From positions 62,001 to 126,000 of the forward strand of contig NC_014392.1 in assembly GCF_000145215.1 (NCBI RefSeq): a stretch of DNA of 64,000 bases. The letters are read 5' to 3'. Position 1 is the first letter of the stretch. Each line of letters opens with the position of its first letter. The notes below the pieces were generated by a model, which had not been told where the DNA came from, searched no databases, and saw nothing but the letters and a program-made list of their open reading frames with translations. Below, piece after piece: positions 38,560 to 47,307 of this stretch. The stretch is from Caldicellulosiruptor obsidiansis OB47. GTDB lineage: Bacteria > Bacillota > Thermoanaerobacteria > Caldicellulosiruptorales > Caldicellulosiruptoraceae. Made by a program: the position numbers and the translations under genes.

Positions 38560-38590
38560 AAGCCGGGCAAGAAAAAGTCTTGTCCGGCTT
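38560..38590 (+). terminator. Attenuator or stabilising stem-loop between binding protein and permease genes
   Basis: AAGCCGGGCAAG (38560-38571) pairs with CTTGTCCGGCTT (38579-38590). It has no T tract, so read-through to the permeases is expected. Confidence 0.65.
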
Positions 38591-38632
38591 AAATTTAGAA
38601 GTTTAAATTTATTAACAGTGGGGTGAATTTTC

Positions 38633-39511
38633 TTGGAAAAGGCATTTGGTAATAAATTTACTATTGCTGTCTTTATAGCACCTGCGCTTATTCTTTTTAC
38701 CCTTGTTGTACCTATTCCAATATTACATTCTTTTTATATGAGTTTTTTCAAATGGGACATGCTGTCAAATATGACGTATACAGGTTTTGAAAATTACAAA
38801 GAGCTTTTTTCTGATGAGATATTTCTTTCGTCTATCTTTCATACTATTGAAATTACAGTATTATCGTTAATATTTCAGGTTATATTAGGTTTATTTTTAG
38901 CTTTGTGTATTGTGAATATAACAAAAGGTAGAAGATTTTATCAGAGTGCATTATTTATACCTAACGTACTGTCAAGTGCAGTAATAGGTATTTTGTGGTT
39001 TTTTGTTTACAATTATGATTTTGGATTAATTAATTCAGTGTTGAGAAGTTTGGGGTTACAGAATTTGCAGCAGGAGTGGTTATCTCAAAAATATGTTTTG
39101 TTTTCGCTATCAATTACAACATGCTGGCAATGGGTAGGATATCACATGATTTTGTATGTGGCTGCAATTTCTGGAATATCTCAAGACATAATTGAAGCTG
39201 CAGTTGTTGATGGAGCAGAAGGGCTTAAAATGGTAACAAAAATTATAATTCCCCAGATATTACCTGTTTTAAAAGTTTCGATTGTTTTAATAATAACTGG
39301 TTCATTAAAATATTTTGATATGGCATGGATAATGACAGAGGGTGGGCCTGACTTTGCTTCAGAGACAATTGCTACATATATATATAGAACTGCGTTTAAC
39401 AAGCTTCAATATGGTCTTGGTAGTGCAGCATCAACCTTTTTATTTGTTGTGAGCATATTAATAACTGTAATTATTAACAATTTTGCATCAAAAAGGGAAA
39501 TTGAATATTAA
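38633..39511 (+). CDS. CUT1 sugar ABC transporter permease, MalF type
   Basis: A 292-residue permease with six predicted helices. The start is TTG with a GGGGTG site. Typical N-terminal segment LFTLVVPIPILHSFYMSFFKWD; EAA loop IIEAAVVDGAEGLKMVTKIIIP (about residues 186-207). It pairs with the next gene, 14 to 20 bp away, to form the pore for the binding protein upstream. No ATPase is encoded in the operon. Confidence 0.9.
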   Translation: MEKAFGNKFTIAVFIAPALILFTLVVPIPILHSFYMSFFKWDMLSNMTYTGFENYKELFSDEIFLSSIFHTIEITVLSLIFQVILGLFLALCIVNITKGRRFYQSALFIPNVLSSAVIGILWFFVYNYDFGLINSVLRSLGLQNLQQEWLSQKYVLFSLSITTCWQWVGYHMILYVAAISGISQDIIEAAVVDGAEGLKMVTKIIIPQILPVLKVSIVLIITGSLKYFDMAWIMTEGGPDFASETIATYIYRTAFNKLQYGLGSAASTFLFVVSILITVIINNFASKREIEY

Positions 39512-39531
39512 ACTTTTGGAGGTGTTTGTTA

Positions 39532-40380
39532 GTGTATGCTAAATATACAAAAATTTCTACTGTGGGGAAAATAATAATTTTATCTTTTTTAACTATATAT
39601 TCTGTTATAACTTTATTTCCTATTTTATGGCTTGCTTATAACTCGGTTAAGACAAATAATGACTTTTTAGCAAACCCTTTTTCACTGCCATCTCTATCTA
39701 AGCTTCAATTAAAAAATTACTATGATGCATGGGTTACAATGGGAATACAAAAGTTTACTTTAAATAGCTTGATAATTTCGTGTACAAGTGTGTTACTTTC
39801 TCTCATTATAAGCTCAATGGCGGCATATGCAATTGAAAGGATGATATGGAACTCAAGCCAGAAAGTTTTGAATTACTTTTTAGCAGGTATAATGGTTCCA
39901 ATACAGATAATATTGATTCCGCTTTTTATAAACTTTAAAAAGCTAAACCTTTTGGACTCACGCATAGGACTTTTGATTCCAACAGTTGCATTTGCCCTGC
40001 CCACATCCATATACATTCTAACAGGATTTTACAAAGCCATCCCGCGTGAGTTAGAAGAAGCAGCTTTGATTGACGGCTGCTCTGTCTACAAGATATTTTA
40101 CAAGATAATTCTACCCTTGACGATGCCGGCTTTTGTAACAATTGCAGTTTTCAATTTCCTTGGCGCATGGAATGACCTTTTGATACCCTTGGTTCTGATA
40201 CAGACACCAGAACTTATGACACTGCCTGTTGGACTTTTGAATTTTAGGGGAATGTACGGAGCTGAGCTTACCAAAATGTTTGCTGCAGTTTTTATCTCAG
40301 CAATTCCAAGCATAATAATTTACTTTGTTTTGCAAGACAAACTTTTAAAAGGTATGATAGCTGGGGCTGTGAAGGGGTAA
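39532..40380 (+). CDS. CUT1 sugar ABC transporter permease, MalG type
   Basis: A 282-residue permease with six predicted helices. The EAA loop is ELEEAALIDGCSVYKIFYKI (about residues 172-191), and the family-typical C-terminus is LKGMIAGAVKG. The frame opens at TTG 39526, but GTG at 39532 is better placed after GGAGGTG, so it is given here. It completes the second CUT1 importer. A strong terminator follows. Confidence 0.88.
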   Translation: MYAKYTKISTVGKIIILSFLTIYSVITLFPILWLAYNSVKTNNDFLANPFSLPSLSKLQLKNYYDAWVTMGIQKFTLNSLIISCTSVLLSLIISSMAAYAIERMIWNSSQKVLNYFLAGIMVPIQIILIPLFINFKKLNLLDSRIGLLIPTVAFALPTSIYILTGFYKAIPRELEEAALIDGCSVYKIFYKIILPLTMPAFVTIAVFNFLGAWNDLLIPLVLIQTPELMTLPVGLLNFRGMYGAELTKMFAAVFISAIPSIIIYFVLQDKLLKGMIAGAVKG

Positions 40381-40460
40381 AAAAATAGCACTTAAATTAG
40401 TTAAGCAGTGTTTAGTTTTATTTTGATATAATAATTTAAAGAAATTTAAAGAAGAAATGA

Positions 40461-40495
40461 AAAAAACAGGGTATTTAAAACCCTGTTTTTTTTTT
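40461..40495. terminator. Terminator after the second CUT1 operon
   Basis: ACAGGG and CCCTGT arms flanked by A and T runs form a perfect stem (40461-40471 with 40481-40491) with a long T tract. It also lies just beyond the end of the convergent pseudogene. Confidence 0.88.
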
Positions 40496-40500
40496 CGGAA

Positions 40501-41329
40501 TTAGCGCGAGTCGCAGATTGCAAGAGTAGGTTGATTACTAAAGCCCTGTAAAGTACCTTTAAATTTAACAGTTAGATAATAACTTCGCTTACATCTATTG
40601 TTGCTAATTTTAGATCATCATAAAGTTCAGGAATAAATTCACTGAGCAGCTCATTGTCATCATAAATTACTATTTTACCTTTACTTCCTTTGGGAGATCT
40701 GTCATCAACACCATATTTGAATTGCAACTTTTTATATTGTCCTTTCAATTTGTATATAATACCAAATTCTTACGGATCATCATAAAAAGGATCTGAGTAT
40801 ATTAAACACCAAATATTTTTATAAAACTTCTTCCCATTTATAACAATATCAGTTGTATTAAAGTCATATTTTTCGTAATTTCCATGTGTCTTGAAATACT
40901 CGAAATCACTCAACCACACCCATTTTTATTTTTCACAAAAGCCCCTATTTCTACTCTTTTTGCTTGATCATTGAAGATATAACCCATATCTCCAACGTTC
41001 AAGAATGTTTTGAGAATAGAATCAAAGTGGACATATCTTCTTCCACCATAGCTTATAAAGGGTACTTTTTGAGCAGTACTAATTCCGTTAATTAAAACAT
41101 CATAATAGGATAGTTGAGGCATAGATGATATTTTCTTTTGCAATTCCTCATTTTTCTTTTTAAGTAGGGCTATGTCGTTTTTTAGCTTCTGATTTTCGGT
41201 TTTCAAGTTATTATAATCTTTTAAAAGCTTTTCATAAAGAGCTTTATAATTTGTTGGAGATGAAGCTATTGCAGACAAGGCAAAAAGAATACACACAATA
41301 AATGAGATTATTGCAATTTTCTTTTTCAT
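40501..41329 (-). pseudogene. Broken secreted protein with coiled coil, domain like copper-amine-oxidase-N, and NPCBM-like sugar-binding end
   Basis: Reading from the ATG at 41329 (AGGAGGAG site), a signal peptide (MKKKIAIISFIVCILF) is followed by a coiled coil (about 30-75) and a domain with RYVHFDSILKTF. The frame ends at 40910. Adding one A to the run at 40923-40927 (minus strand) continues the protein (WVWLSDFEYFKTHGNY), which then meets a TAA at 40770-40772. A second one-base slip near 40580 is needed to reach the natural end at 40501 (YLTVKFKGTLQGF). The last 120 residues resemble the NPCBM/NEW2 carbohydrate-binding family. With two frameshifts and a stop, it is a decayed gene. Domain names are by pattern only. 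Confidence 0.65.
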
Positions 41330-41560
41330 AAAGACATCTCCTCCTGTGGAAGTAATTTGCCTGTTCATAAATATACAAGAAAAATTTAAATATGTCATTG
41401 GTATTGTGTGTATTTGGAAAACTACTTGATAAGAGCGTGATGCTTTAAGATTTATGCATATCAAATACGAGTAATTCATATGAGAGAATACAAACATATA
41501 ATGCAGTTTACATATTTAAGCAATGTGCAAATTTTTTCTTTCAATGGAAACAATAATAAG

Positions 41561-41582
41561 AATGTTAAATAAAATTAACATT
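41561..41582. promoter_or_regulatory. Operator-like inverted repeat upstream of the XRE/ImmA gene
   Basis: AATGTTAA and its exact complement TTAACATT flank a six-base centre, ending five bases before the -35 box. The position fits autoregulation by the XRE domain of the downstream protein; this is an inference. Confidence 0.45.
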
Positions 41583-41586
41583 TTTA

Positions 41587-41615
41587 TTGCAAAGATAATT
41601 CAAATAGTGTAAAAT
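41587..41615 (+). promoter_or_regulatory. Promoter of the XRE/ImmA gene
   Basis: TTGCAA (41587-41592), a 17-bp spacer and TAAAAT (41610-41615) lie 35 bp before the ATG at 41650. Confidence 0.6.
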
Positions 41616-41649
41616 ATTTATAACAAGAAATTGATGAGAGTGAGTTAAT

Positions 41650-42771
41650 ATGTCATTAGCAAAGGTAATTGGGAATAACATACTCGCATTGATGAAAAAA
41701 CAGAATGTAAAGATAAAGCAACTTGCAGATTTAATTGGAGTTACCAGGCAGACTATGACTAAATACCTTGAAGGTGAAGTAATTATTGATAGCGAGAAGC
41801 TTTTCAAAATAGCTGAATTTTTTGGGAAGCCGTTAGATTATTTTCTTGAAAACAAACATGAAGAAATGGCTTTTTTATTCAGGGCTCATGTTTTAAATAA
41901 AGAATCTATCTCAACTGTTCAGAACAAAATCTGTGATTTGATAAACAGGGTGTATGAGATTTATGAACTTGCTGGTGAAAAGATTTCCTATCTTCCACAG
42001 CAGTATAATCTCAAAATAGATTCTAAGGAAAAGCAGATACCAAAGGAGATAAAACTTCAAATAGAACAGATAGCACTAGAAGAAAGAGAATGGTTAAACA
42101 TTGGTGAAAGCAGAGGAGAGGAAATCATCGAGTGTTTTGAAAATAAGGGAATAAGAATAATTTTTGAAAAATTTGATATGCCAGACATGTTTGGAGTATC
42201 TGCTTTGCATGACCAAAAGGGTTGTTTTATAGTGATTAACGATGACGAGAACATTCCAGAAGAGAGAAAAATATTTAGTATTGTTCATGAGTATGCTCAC
42301 ATTTTATTTGACAGAAACCAATACAGACAAGTTATTCTACAGTCTACTCACAGGAATATTTACGAAAAAATTGCTGACAAATTTGCAGGATATTTTTTAA
42401 TTCCGCGGAAAAGTCTTGCTAAGTATTCTGTCTTACTTAAAAGTCAGTTATCATGGAATGATCTCATATACATCAAAAAAGATTTGCGAGTAAGTTTAAA
42501 AGCTCTTTTGCATGTTTTAAACGACTATGAATATATCAGTGATAAAGAATATCAAAAATGGCTGAAATACTTGAACATGAAAGGTTACACTAAAAAAGAA
42601 CCTGATCCAATGCCATACTTCAAAAAAAATACTGCTCATGAGAAGATAGTAAGAATGCTTTTTATGAAGGAACAGATAGGAATTAACAAGGTGGCAGAAC
42701 TTCTTGGAATTAGTGTTGAAGAAGCAAGAGAAAACACAAAGAAGTGGATGATGGATGAGAGAGAAGATTAA
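41650..42771 (+). CDS. XRE-type regulator fused to ImmA/IrrE metallopeptidase domain
   Basis: A 373-residue protein. The N-terminal helix-turn-helix (about 5-65; IKQLADLIGVTRQTMTKYLE) binds DNA. The middle holds an M78 (ImmA/IrrE) zinc-peptidase domain with the HEYAH motif (His213, Glu214, His217). The C-terminal part (about 300-373) has another helix-turn-helix-like segment (GINKVAELLGISVEEARE). Such proteins often act as antitoxin/regulators or as proteases that cut a repressor. The start of the next gene, a PIN-domain toxin-like pseudogene, overlaps its 3' end by 17 bases, which is typical of a toxin-antitoxin pair. Confidence 0.88.
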   Translation: MSLAKVIGNNILALMKKQNVKIKQLADLIGVTRQTMTKYLEGEVIIDSEKLFKIAEFFGKPLDYFLENKHEEMAFLFRAHVLNKESISTVQNKICDLINRVYEIYELAGEKISYLPQQYNLKIDSKEKQIPKEIKLQIEQIALEEREWLNIGESRGEEIIECFENKGIRIIFEKFDMPDMFGVSALHDQKGCFIVINDDENIPEERKIFSIVHEYAHILFDRNQYRQVILQSTHRNIYEKIADKFAGYFLIPRKSLAKYSVLLKSQLSWNDLIYIKKDLRVSLKALLHVLNDYEYISDKEYQKWLKYLNMKGYTKKEPDPMPYFKKNTAHEKIVRMLFMKEQIGINKVAELLGISVEEARENTKKWMMDERED

Positions 42772-43272
42772 GAAACTCATAGATAAAGTAGCAATACTTG
42801 ATACAAATGTGATAATAGATTTTCAAAGGCTAAGCTATCTTGAAATTCCCCTTCAGGTTTTTTCAAAAGTCTTTGTCTCAGGTTTCGTTGTATCAAAGGA
42901 GCTACCAGCTGAGGTTGTTAAGAAACTCAAGGATTTAGGATATGATATTGCAAATCTTGAAACAGAAGAGGGATATAGGTTTTTTCAGGAGTTAAAAAAG
43001 TTCAAAGCTCTTTCAGTTTATGATAGACTCGTAATTTCAATAGCATTCCAATAAAAAATTATTTGTGTTTCAAATGATAAACCAGTACAAAAAATCTGTA
43101 AAAAGTATGGAATAAACTCGACTGGCACGTTGGGTATTTTGTGTGCTGCTTTTGAGAAGGAAATAATTAGCAAAAAGGATTAAAAGAGCTAATAGATGAA
43201 TATCAAAGCAATAGCGGTGCATATGTGAGCAAAGATATAATAAATGAAATAATAAGAATATATCACCTATAA
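42755..43272 (+). pseudogene. PIN-domain toxin-like protein, inactivated
   Basis: The frame starts with a PIN-domain signature (VAILDTNVIIDF, first acidic residue of the RNase site) and continues to YDRLVISIAFQ. It stops at TAA 43052-43054. Reading through that stop in the same frame gives the rest of a PIN fold (KIICVSNDKPVQKICKKYG) to a second TAA at 43181. A one-base slip there reaches a final helical tail ending at 43272 (GLKELIDEYQ). One nonsense codon plus one frameshift indicate a dead gene of about 170 codons. It overlaps the intact XRE/ImmA gene by 17 bases, so the expected partner (antitoxin) survives while the putative toxin is lost. Confidence 0.72.
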
Positions 43273-43303
43273 CGAAATAATCATTCTCAGTACTAAAAAT
43301 ACT

Positions 43304-43309
43304 TTGACA
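43304..43309 (+). promoter_or_regulatory. Possible -35 box for nagA
   Basis: A perfect TTGACA lies 70 bp before the nagA start. The matching -10 region is weak (GAATTA/AATTAA at 17-18 bp). Confidence 0.3.
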
Positions 43310-43379
43310 TATGATTTAAAAAAATCGAATTAAGTTTGTAAAAAAGAAAACAAAACAATATTTTGAGGTATTTTCAATC

Positions 43380-44525
43380 ATGAGAAAATACATTTTGGTC
43401 AAAAAGATTTTTAATGGGTATTCATTTATCAAAGACAATGTTTTGGTTGTGGAAGATGGAATAATTTTGGGAACGCAAGAAGGAATTGATACTGCAGAGG
43501 ATGAAATTATAGACAAAAGAGATTTTGTTCTTTCACCTGGATTTGTGGACAAACATACACATGGTATTGGCGGTGTTGATTTTTTCAATACTACAGCAGA
43601 TGATGCGAAAACTATCCAAAATTACTATTTTAAACATGGTGTTACAACTATTGTACCAACAATTGTGTCAGCTCCTTTTGAGAATATATATAAGCTTGCT
43701 AAAACTATTAAAGAAGCAAAGAAGGATCCAGATTTTAAACTAAACATTCCTGGAATATTCTTAGAAGGGCCATTTATAAATCCTGCAAAGAAAGGTGCAC
43801 ATGATAAAAGGTTTTTGCAGAAACCGACAGTTGAGAAATTGGAAGAATTAATTTTTAATTGTGAAGAAAAAATTATAGATATTGCGCTTGCACCAGAGCT
43901 ACTTGAAAATCCCAATGAGTTTATTTCAAAAGCTGTTGAACATGGGATTAATATTTCTCTTGGGCACACAGAAAGCAGTTTTGAACAGGCAAAACAAGCG
44001 CACCTGCTTGGTGCCAAAAATATTGTTCATCTTTTTAACGCAATGCCCCAAATTCATCACAGGCAGAATTCTATTACTACATATGCGCTTTTGAGCAGCA
44101 TCAAAGTAGAGCTAATTTGCGATCTTATTCACCTGTCTCCTGAGATTATAAAGCTTACTTACAAGCTAAAAGGTCCTGAGAATATTATATTAATTAGTGA
44201 TTCTATTTCTGCAACAGACCTTTCTGATGGTGAGTATAGTTTGGGGGCCTTAGATGTGAAGGTTGAAAATGGAATTTGTAAATTAGCAGATGGCACAATA
44301 GCTGGCAGCACCTTGACAATTGATAAGGCAATAAAGAACTTAACAAAAATTGGAATTAGATTAGAAGACGCACTGCGCTCAGCAACTTACAATCCATCAA
44401 GGCTTCTTTCTCTTGAGTGCGGTGCGATAAAAGAAGGCTTTAGGGCAGATTTTGTATTGATGGATGAGGATTTAAATGTAAAGGAGGTATATGTTGGAGG
44501 AGAGCTTGTTTATAAGGCACAATAA
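43380..44525 (+). CDS. nagA: N-acetylglucosamine-6-phosphate deacetylase
   Basis: A 381-residue cytosolic amidohydrolase that turns GlcNAc-6-phosphate into glucosamine-6-phosphate and acetate, in amino-sugar catabolism and wall recycling. The TIM-barrel signature includes the metal site region (DKHTHGIGG), FLEGPFINPAKKGAH, LGHTES, the NAMPQIHHR segment and SDSISATDL, where the Asp acts as catalytic base. Length is normal. It stands alone: no nagB or PTS gene is near, so the rest of the pathway must be elsewhere. The ribosome site is weak (GAGGT, 11 bases from the ATG). Confidence 0.93.
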   Translation: MRKYILVKKIFNGYSFIKDNVLVVEDGIILGTQEGIDTAEDEIIDKRDFVLSPGFVDKHTHGIGGVDFFNTTADDAKTIQNYYFKHGVTTIVPTIVSAPFENIYKLAKTIKEAKKDPDFKLNIPGIFLEGPFINPAKKGAHDKRFLQKPTVEKLEELIFNCEEKIIDIALAPELLENPNEFISKAVEHGINISLGHTESSFEQAKQAHLLGAKNIVHLFNAMPQIHHRQNSITTYALLSSIKVELICDLIHLSPEIIKLTYKLKGPENIILISDSISATDLSDGEYSLGALDVKVENGICKLADGTIAGSTLTIDKAIKNLTKIGIRLEDALRSATYNPSRLLSLECGAIKEGFRADFVLMDEDLNVKEVYVGGELVYKAQ

Positions 44526-44530
44526 ATTTT

Positions 44531-45073
44531 TCAAAGCAAGCTCTCCCTGTACTGTGTTGGTGTAAGTCCAGTATACTTTTTGAACAGTTGAGAAAAATAC
44601 TTCTCATTAGAAAAACCAACCATATTTGCAACTTGGTATGTTTTTAAATTTTGATTTTTCAAAAGTTCCTGAGCTTTTTGAATTCTAATTTTGTGCAGGT
44701 AATCGACAAAATTAATCTTCAATTCTCTTTTAAATAGAATGCTCAAATACGCAGGTGTTACATATACCTCTTTTGCAATACTTTCTAATGTGATGTTTTT
44801 GTTATAGTTTTTTTCAATGAAGTTAATGGCTGCTTTGACGATTAGATTTTTGTTTTCACTCTGTTCAATTCTATCCACTACTGCATTTAAAAAACTGAGT
44901 AGCGATGCTTTGAGCAAATCTTTTTTGTCAGTTTTCAAAATGTTTTCAAAAACCTTGCTATTTACTACATCATTTAAATCAATGCATTTTTCATGGCAGA
45001 CTTTAATTATACTGCCCAGTAGTGCCAAAACAGCTGACTTTATAAACCATTCAAAACTACAGTGACCATACAT
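44531..45073 (-). pseudogene. AraC-type regulator, C-terminal remnant
   Basis: A frame of 180 codons. The last 105 residues are a complete AraC DNA-binding domain (ITLESIAKEVYVTPAYLS; TYQVANMVGFSNEKYFSQLFK) as in YesN regulators. The N-terminal 75 residues resemble the last piece of a YesN middle region, and no receiver is present. No ribosome site precedes the apparent ATG (45071-45073). I read it as the 3' end of a former YesN-type gene, cut off at a deletion that also removed most of the transporter gene now facing it. A short but functional DNA-binding protein is possible. Confidence 0.6.
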
Positions 45074-45254
45074 AATTCTCTTAATAACTTTTATCTTAAT
45101 TTTTTAACCTCTGCTCATTATAAACGAAAATTAAAATTTATTTAAGTGACTTTGGAAAGAACCTAAAAGGTATTGACAATAACACAAAGAATTACAAGTT
45201 TTAATAAGAGATGGTATGTTTTGACGTGGCAAGGGAAAAGTAGTTTCAACAAAA

Positions 45255-45280
45255 GAAGCACAGCTGTGCTTCTTTTTTTT
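45255..45280 (+). terminator. Terminator-like hairpin at the left edge of the permease remnant
   Basis: GAAGCACAGCTGTGCTTC (45255-45272) is a perfect self-complementary stem followed by eight T. It ends exactly where homology to the permease begins and so marks the deletion junction. Confidence 0.7.
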
Positions 45281-45281
45281 G

Positions 45282-45644
45282 ATGACAGGGTTTATAAGAA
45301 GTATTCCACGAGCTTTAAAAGAGTCGGCAATCATAGATGGCTGCAGTATATTTAGAATCCTGTTTCAGATTATTCTGCCTCTTTCAAAGCCTGCTATTGT
45401 GACTGTGACCGTTACCACCTTTTTAAATACATGGAACGAATTTATTATGGCAGCAACATACCTAACATCCGACAAGTTCAGGACTCTACCATTTTCAGTC
45501 TACAACTTTGCAGGTCAATATGCATCTAACTATGCAGTCCAGTTTGCTGTAATAACAATAGTAGCTTTGCCATCATTAATTGTGTATATTGTGCTGAACG
45601 AACAGGTTACAAAAGGGGTTACCCTGGGTGCTGTAAAGGGGTAA
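45282..45644 (+). pseudogene. CUT1 permease (MalG type), C-terminal remnant
   Basis: 120 codons equal to the last 40 percent of a MalG-type permease. The EAA loop (ALKESAIIDGCSIFRILFQI) and the usual ending (TKGVTLGAVKG) are intact, but the first three or four helices are gone. The frame opens inside the T tract of a terminator with no ribosome site. It is a remnant of a third CUT1 transporter, which probably served the GH30 gene downstream. Confidence 0.8.
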
Positions 45645-45793
45645 AGGTAAGTACTTAAAGCTATTTTTTCAACAAAATTGAGACCTTTTCTAAAATTCAG
45701 TGTATTTACTCGAAAAAAGTTCTTGAAGTAGAATGAATATATATTCCAGCACTAACTCATTTAATTAGAAATCCAAAAGGAGGAAGGTTAGAA

Positions 45794-47137
45794 ATGTTTA
45801 AAAAAATTGCAAGTTACGTAACTGCCAAGGATCAGAGTATTCCTATGCAGCAAGTAGACAATATAAAAGAGTGCCAAAAAATAAAAAATGAGACTATTAT
45901 AACAATTGATCCATCTTGTACATTTCAAGAGGTAATAGGATTTGGAGGAGCACTTACGGAGGCTGCCGCGGTAAATATACTGTCACTTTTACCCCAGCAA
46001 CAAGAAGAGATTTTAAGAGGTTACTTTGATCCAAAAGATGGGCTTGGCTACAAACTCTGTAGAATCCATATGAACAGCTGTGATTTTTGTACAGACAGCT
46101 ATAGCTGTGATGATGTTGAAGGTGATACTGATCTTAAATATTTTAACATTGAGAGAGACAAAAAGATGGTAATTCCTCTTTTAAAAAGAATAAAGGAATA
46201 TTGTCCAGATCTCAAAATTCTTGTTTCACCTTGGAGTCCGCCTGCATGGATGAAAACAAACGGTGATATGTGCCATGGTGGAAAGCTAAAGGATGAGTAT
46301 AAAAAAACATGGGCAAGATTTTTCTGCAAATTCATAAAAGCATATAAAGAAGAAGGAATTGATATATGGGCAGTGACAGTTCAAAATGAGCCTATGGCAA
46401 CTCAGGTGTGGGAGTCGTGTATATACACAGCTGAAGAAGAAAGAGATTTTGTGAAGGATTACTTAGGGCCAACTCTTGAGGAAGAAGGGCTTTCCCATAT
46501 AAAAATACTTATATGGGACCACAACAAAGATATCATATATGATAGGGTAAAAACAATTTTGAGTGACAAAGACGCTGCAAAGTATGTGTGGGGAGTTGCA
46601 TTCCACTGGTATGGAGGGGACCATTTTGACCAGCTCAAAAAAATAAAAGAAGAGTTTCCTTATGTCAATTTAGTGTTTACCGAAGGTTGTCAGGAAGGTG
46701 GAGTAAAGCTTGGTTCCTGGGAGCTTGGAGAAAGGTATGCTCATGAGATAATTGGAGATTTTAACAGCTACACAATTGGATTTATGGATTGGAATATTGT
46801 TCTTGACACAGTTGGAGGTCCCAATCATGTTGGCAATTTTTGCGATGCCCCGATAGTTGTTGATAAAAATGAGAAAAAGATTTACTATCAAAATGCATAT
46901 TATTATATTGGGCATTTTTCAAAATTTATAAAGCCGGGAGCTAAAATTGTCGCAAGTAATTGTAATAATCCAAAACTTGAAGTTTTAGTAGGCAGAAATA
47001 ATGATAATAGCTTGGTAATAGTTATTTTTAACAAAAATCAGGAAGAAATAGAATTTGGTATAAAAATAGCTGGAGAAATCTTTAGCGGGAAATCTTCTGC
47101 GAGGTCTATTTCTACAATTATTTTACAAAATCAATAG
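45794..47137 (+). CDS. GH30 family beta-glycosidase (glucosylceramidase-like)
   Basis: A 447-residue cytoplasmic enzyme (no signal peptide) of the GH30 clan-A fold. QEVIGFGGALTEAAA is the family's opening, SPWSPPAWMKTNG is the substrate-groove motif, Glu199 in VQNEP is the acid/base and Glu297 in VFTEGC is the nucleophile. A small beta side domain forms from both ends, as usual. Possible activities are beta-1,6-glucosidase/glucanase, beta-glucosidase or beta-xylosidase; subfamily 1-like features are seen but the substrate is not decided. The ribosome site (AAGGAGG) is strong, and it has its own terminator. It sits between a permease remnant and a GH2 remnant, the intact survivor of a degraded sugar locus. 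Confidence 0.88.
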   Translation: MFKKIASYVTAKDQSIPMQQVDNIKECQKIKNETIITIDPSCTFQEVIGFGGALTEAAAVNILSLLPQQQEEILRGYFDPKDGLGYKLCRIHMNSCDFCTDSYSCDDVEGDTDLKYFNIERDKKMVIPLLKRIKEYCPDLKILVSPWSPPAWMKTNGDMCHGGKLKDEYKKTWARFFCKFIKAYKEEGIDIWAVTVQNEPMATQVWESCIYTAEEERDFVKDYLGPTLEEEGLSHIKILIWDHNKDIIYDRVKTILSDKDAAKYVWGVAFHWYGGDHFDQLKKIKEEFPYVNLVFTEGCQEGGVKLGSWELGERYAHEIIGDFNSYTIGFMDWNIVLDTVGGPNHVGNFCDAPIVVDKNEKKIYYQNAYYYIGHFSKFIKPGAKIVASNCNNPKLEVLVGRNNDNSLVIVIFNKNQEEIEFGIKIAGEIFSGKSSARSISTIILQNQ

Positions 47138-47170
47138 TTAGCAAACTTTAAAATAACGTAAAAAACTTTA

Positions 47171-47206
47171 GGGGCTGTCCAAAAAGATAATTGGATAGCC
47201 CCTTTC
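47171..47206 (+). terminator. Terminator after the GH30 gene
   Basis: GGGGCTGTCC (47171-47180) pairs with GGATAGCCCC (47193-47202), with a G-U pair, followed by a short T tract. Confidence 0.75.
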
Positions 47207-47307
47207 TTACAATATCCAGTTTTTAATTTATTTAGTTTTTATATATTGCAACATAAGAATTTTAAAATTTTTAAAGAATTTTTTAGCTTTTTAAAATATT
47301 ATAGAGA

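Larger units (their letters stand above)
41330..41649. other. Divergent intergenic region with promoter and operator-like repeat
   Basis: 320 bp between the pseudogene and the XRE/ImmA gene. It holds an inverted repeat (41561-41582) and a promoter (41587-41615). No gene is seen in 41345-41555. Confidence 0.5.

Noticed and set aside
45174..45280. Possible small RNA (TTGACA at 45174-45179 with terminator at 45255-45280)
   Set aside because: No -10 box at acceptable spacing; more simply a deletion junction.
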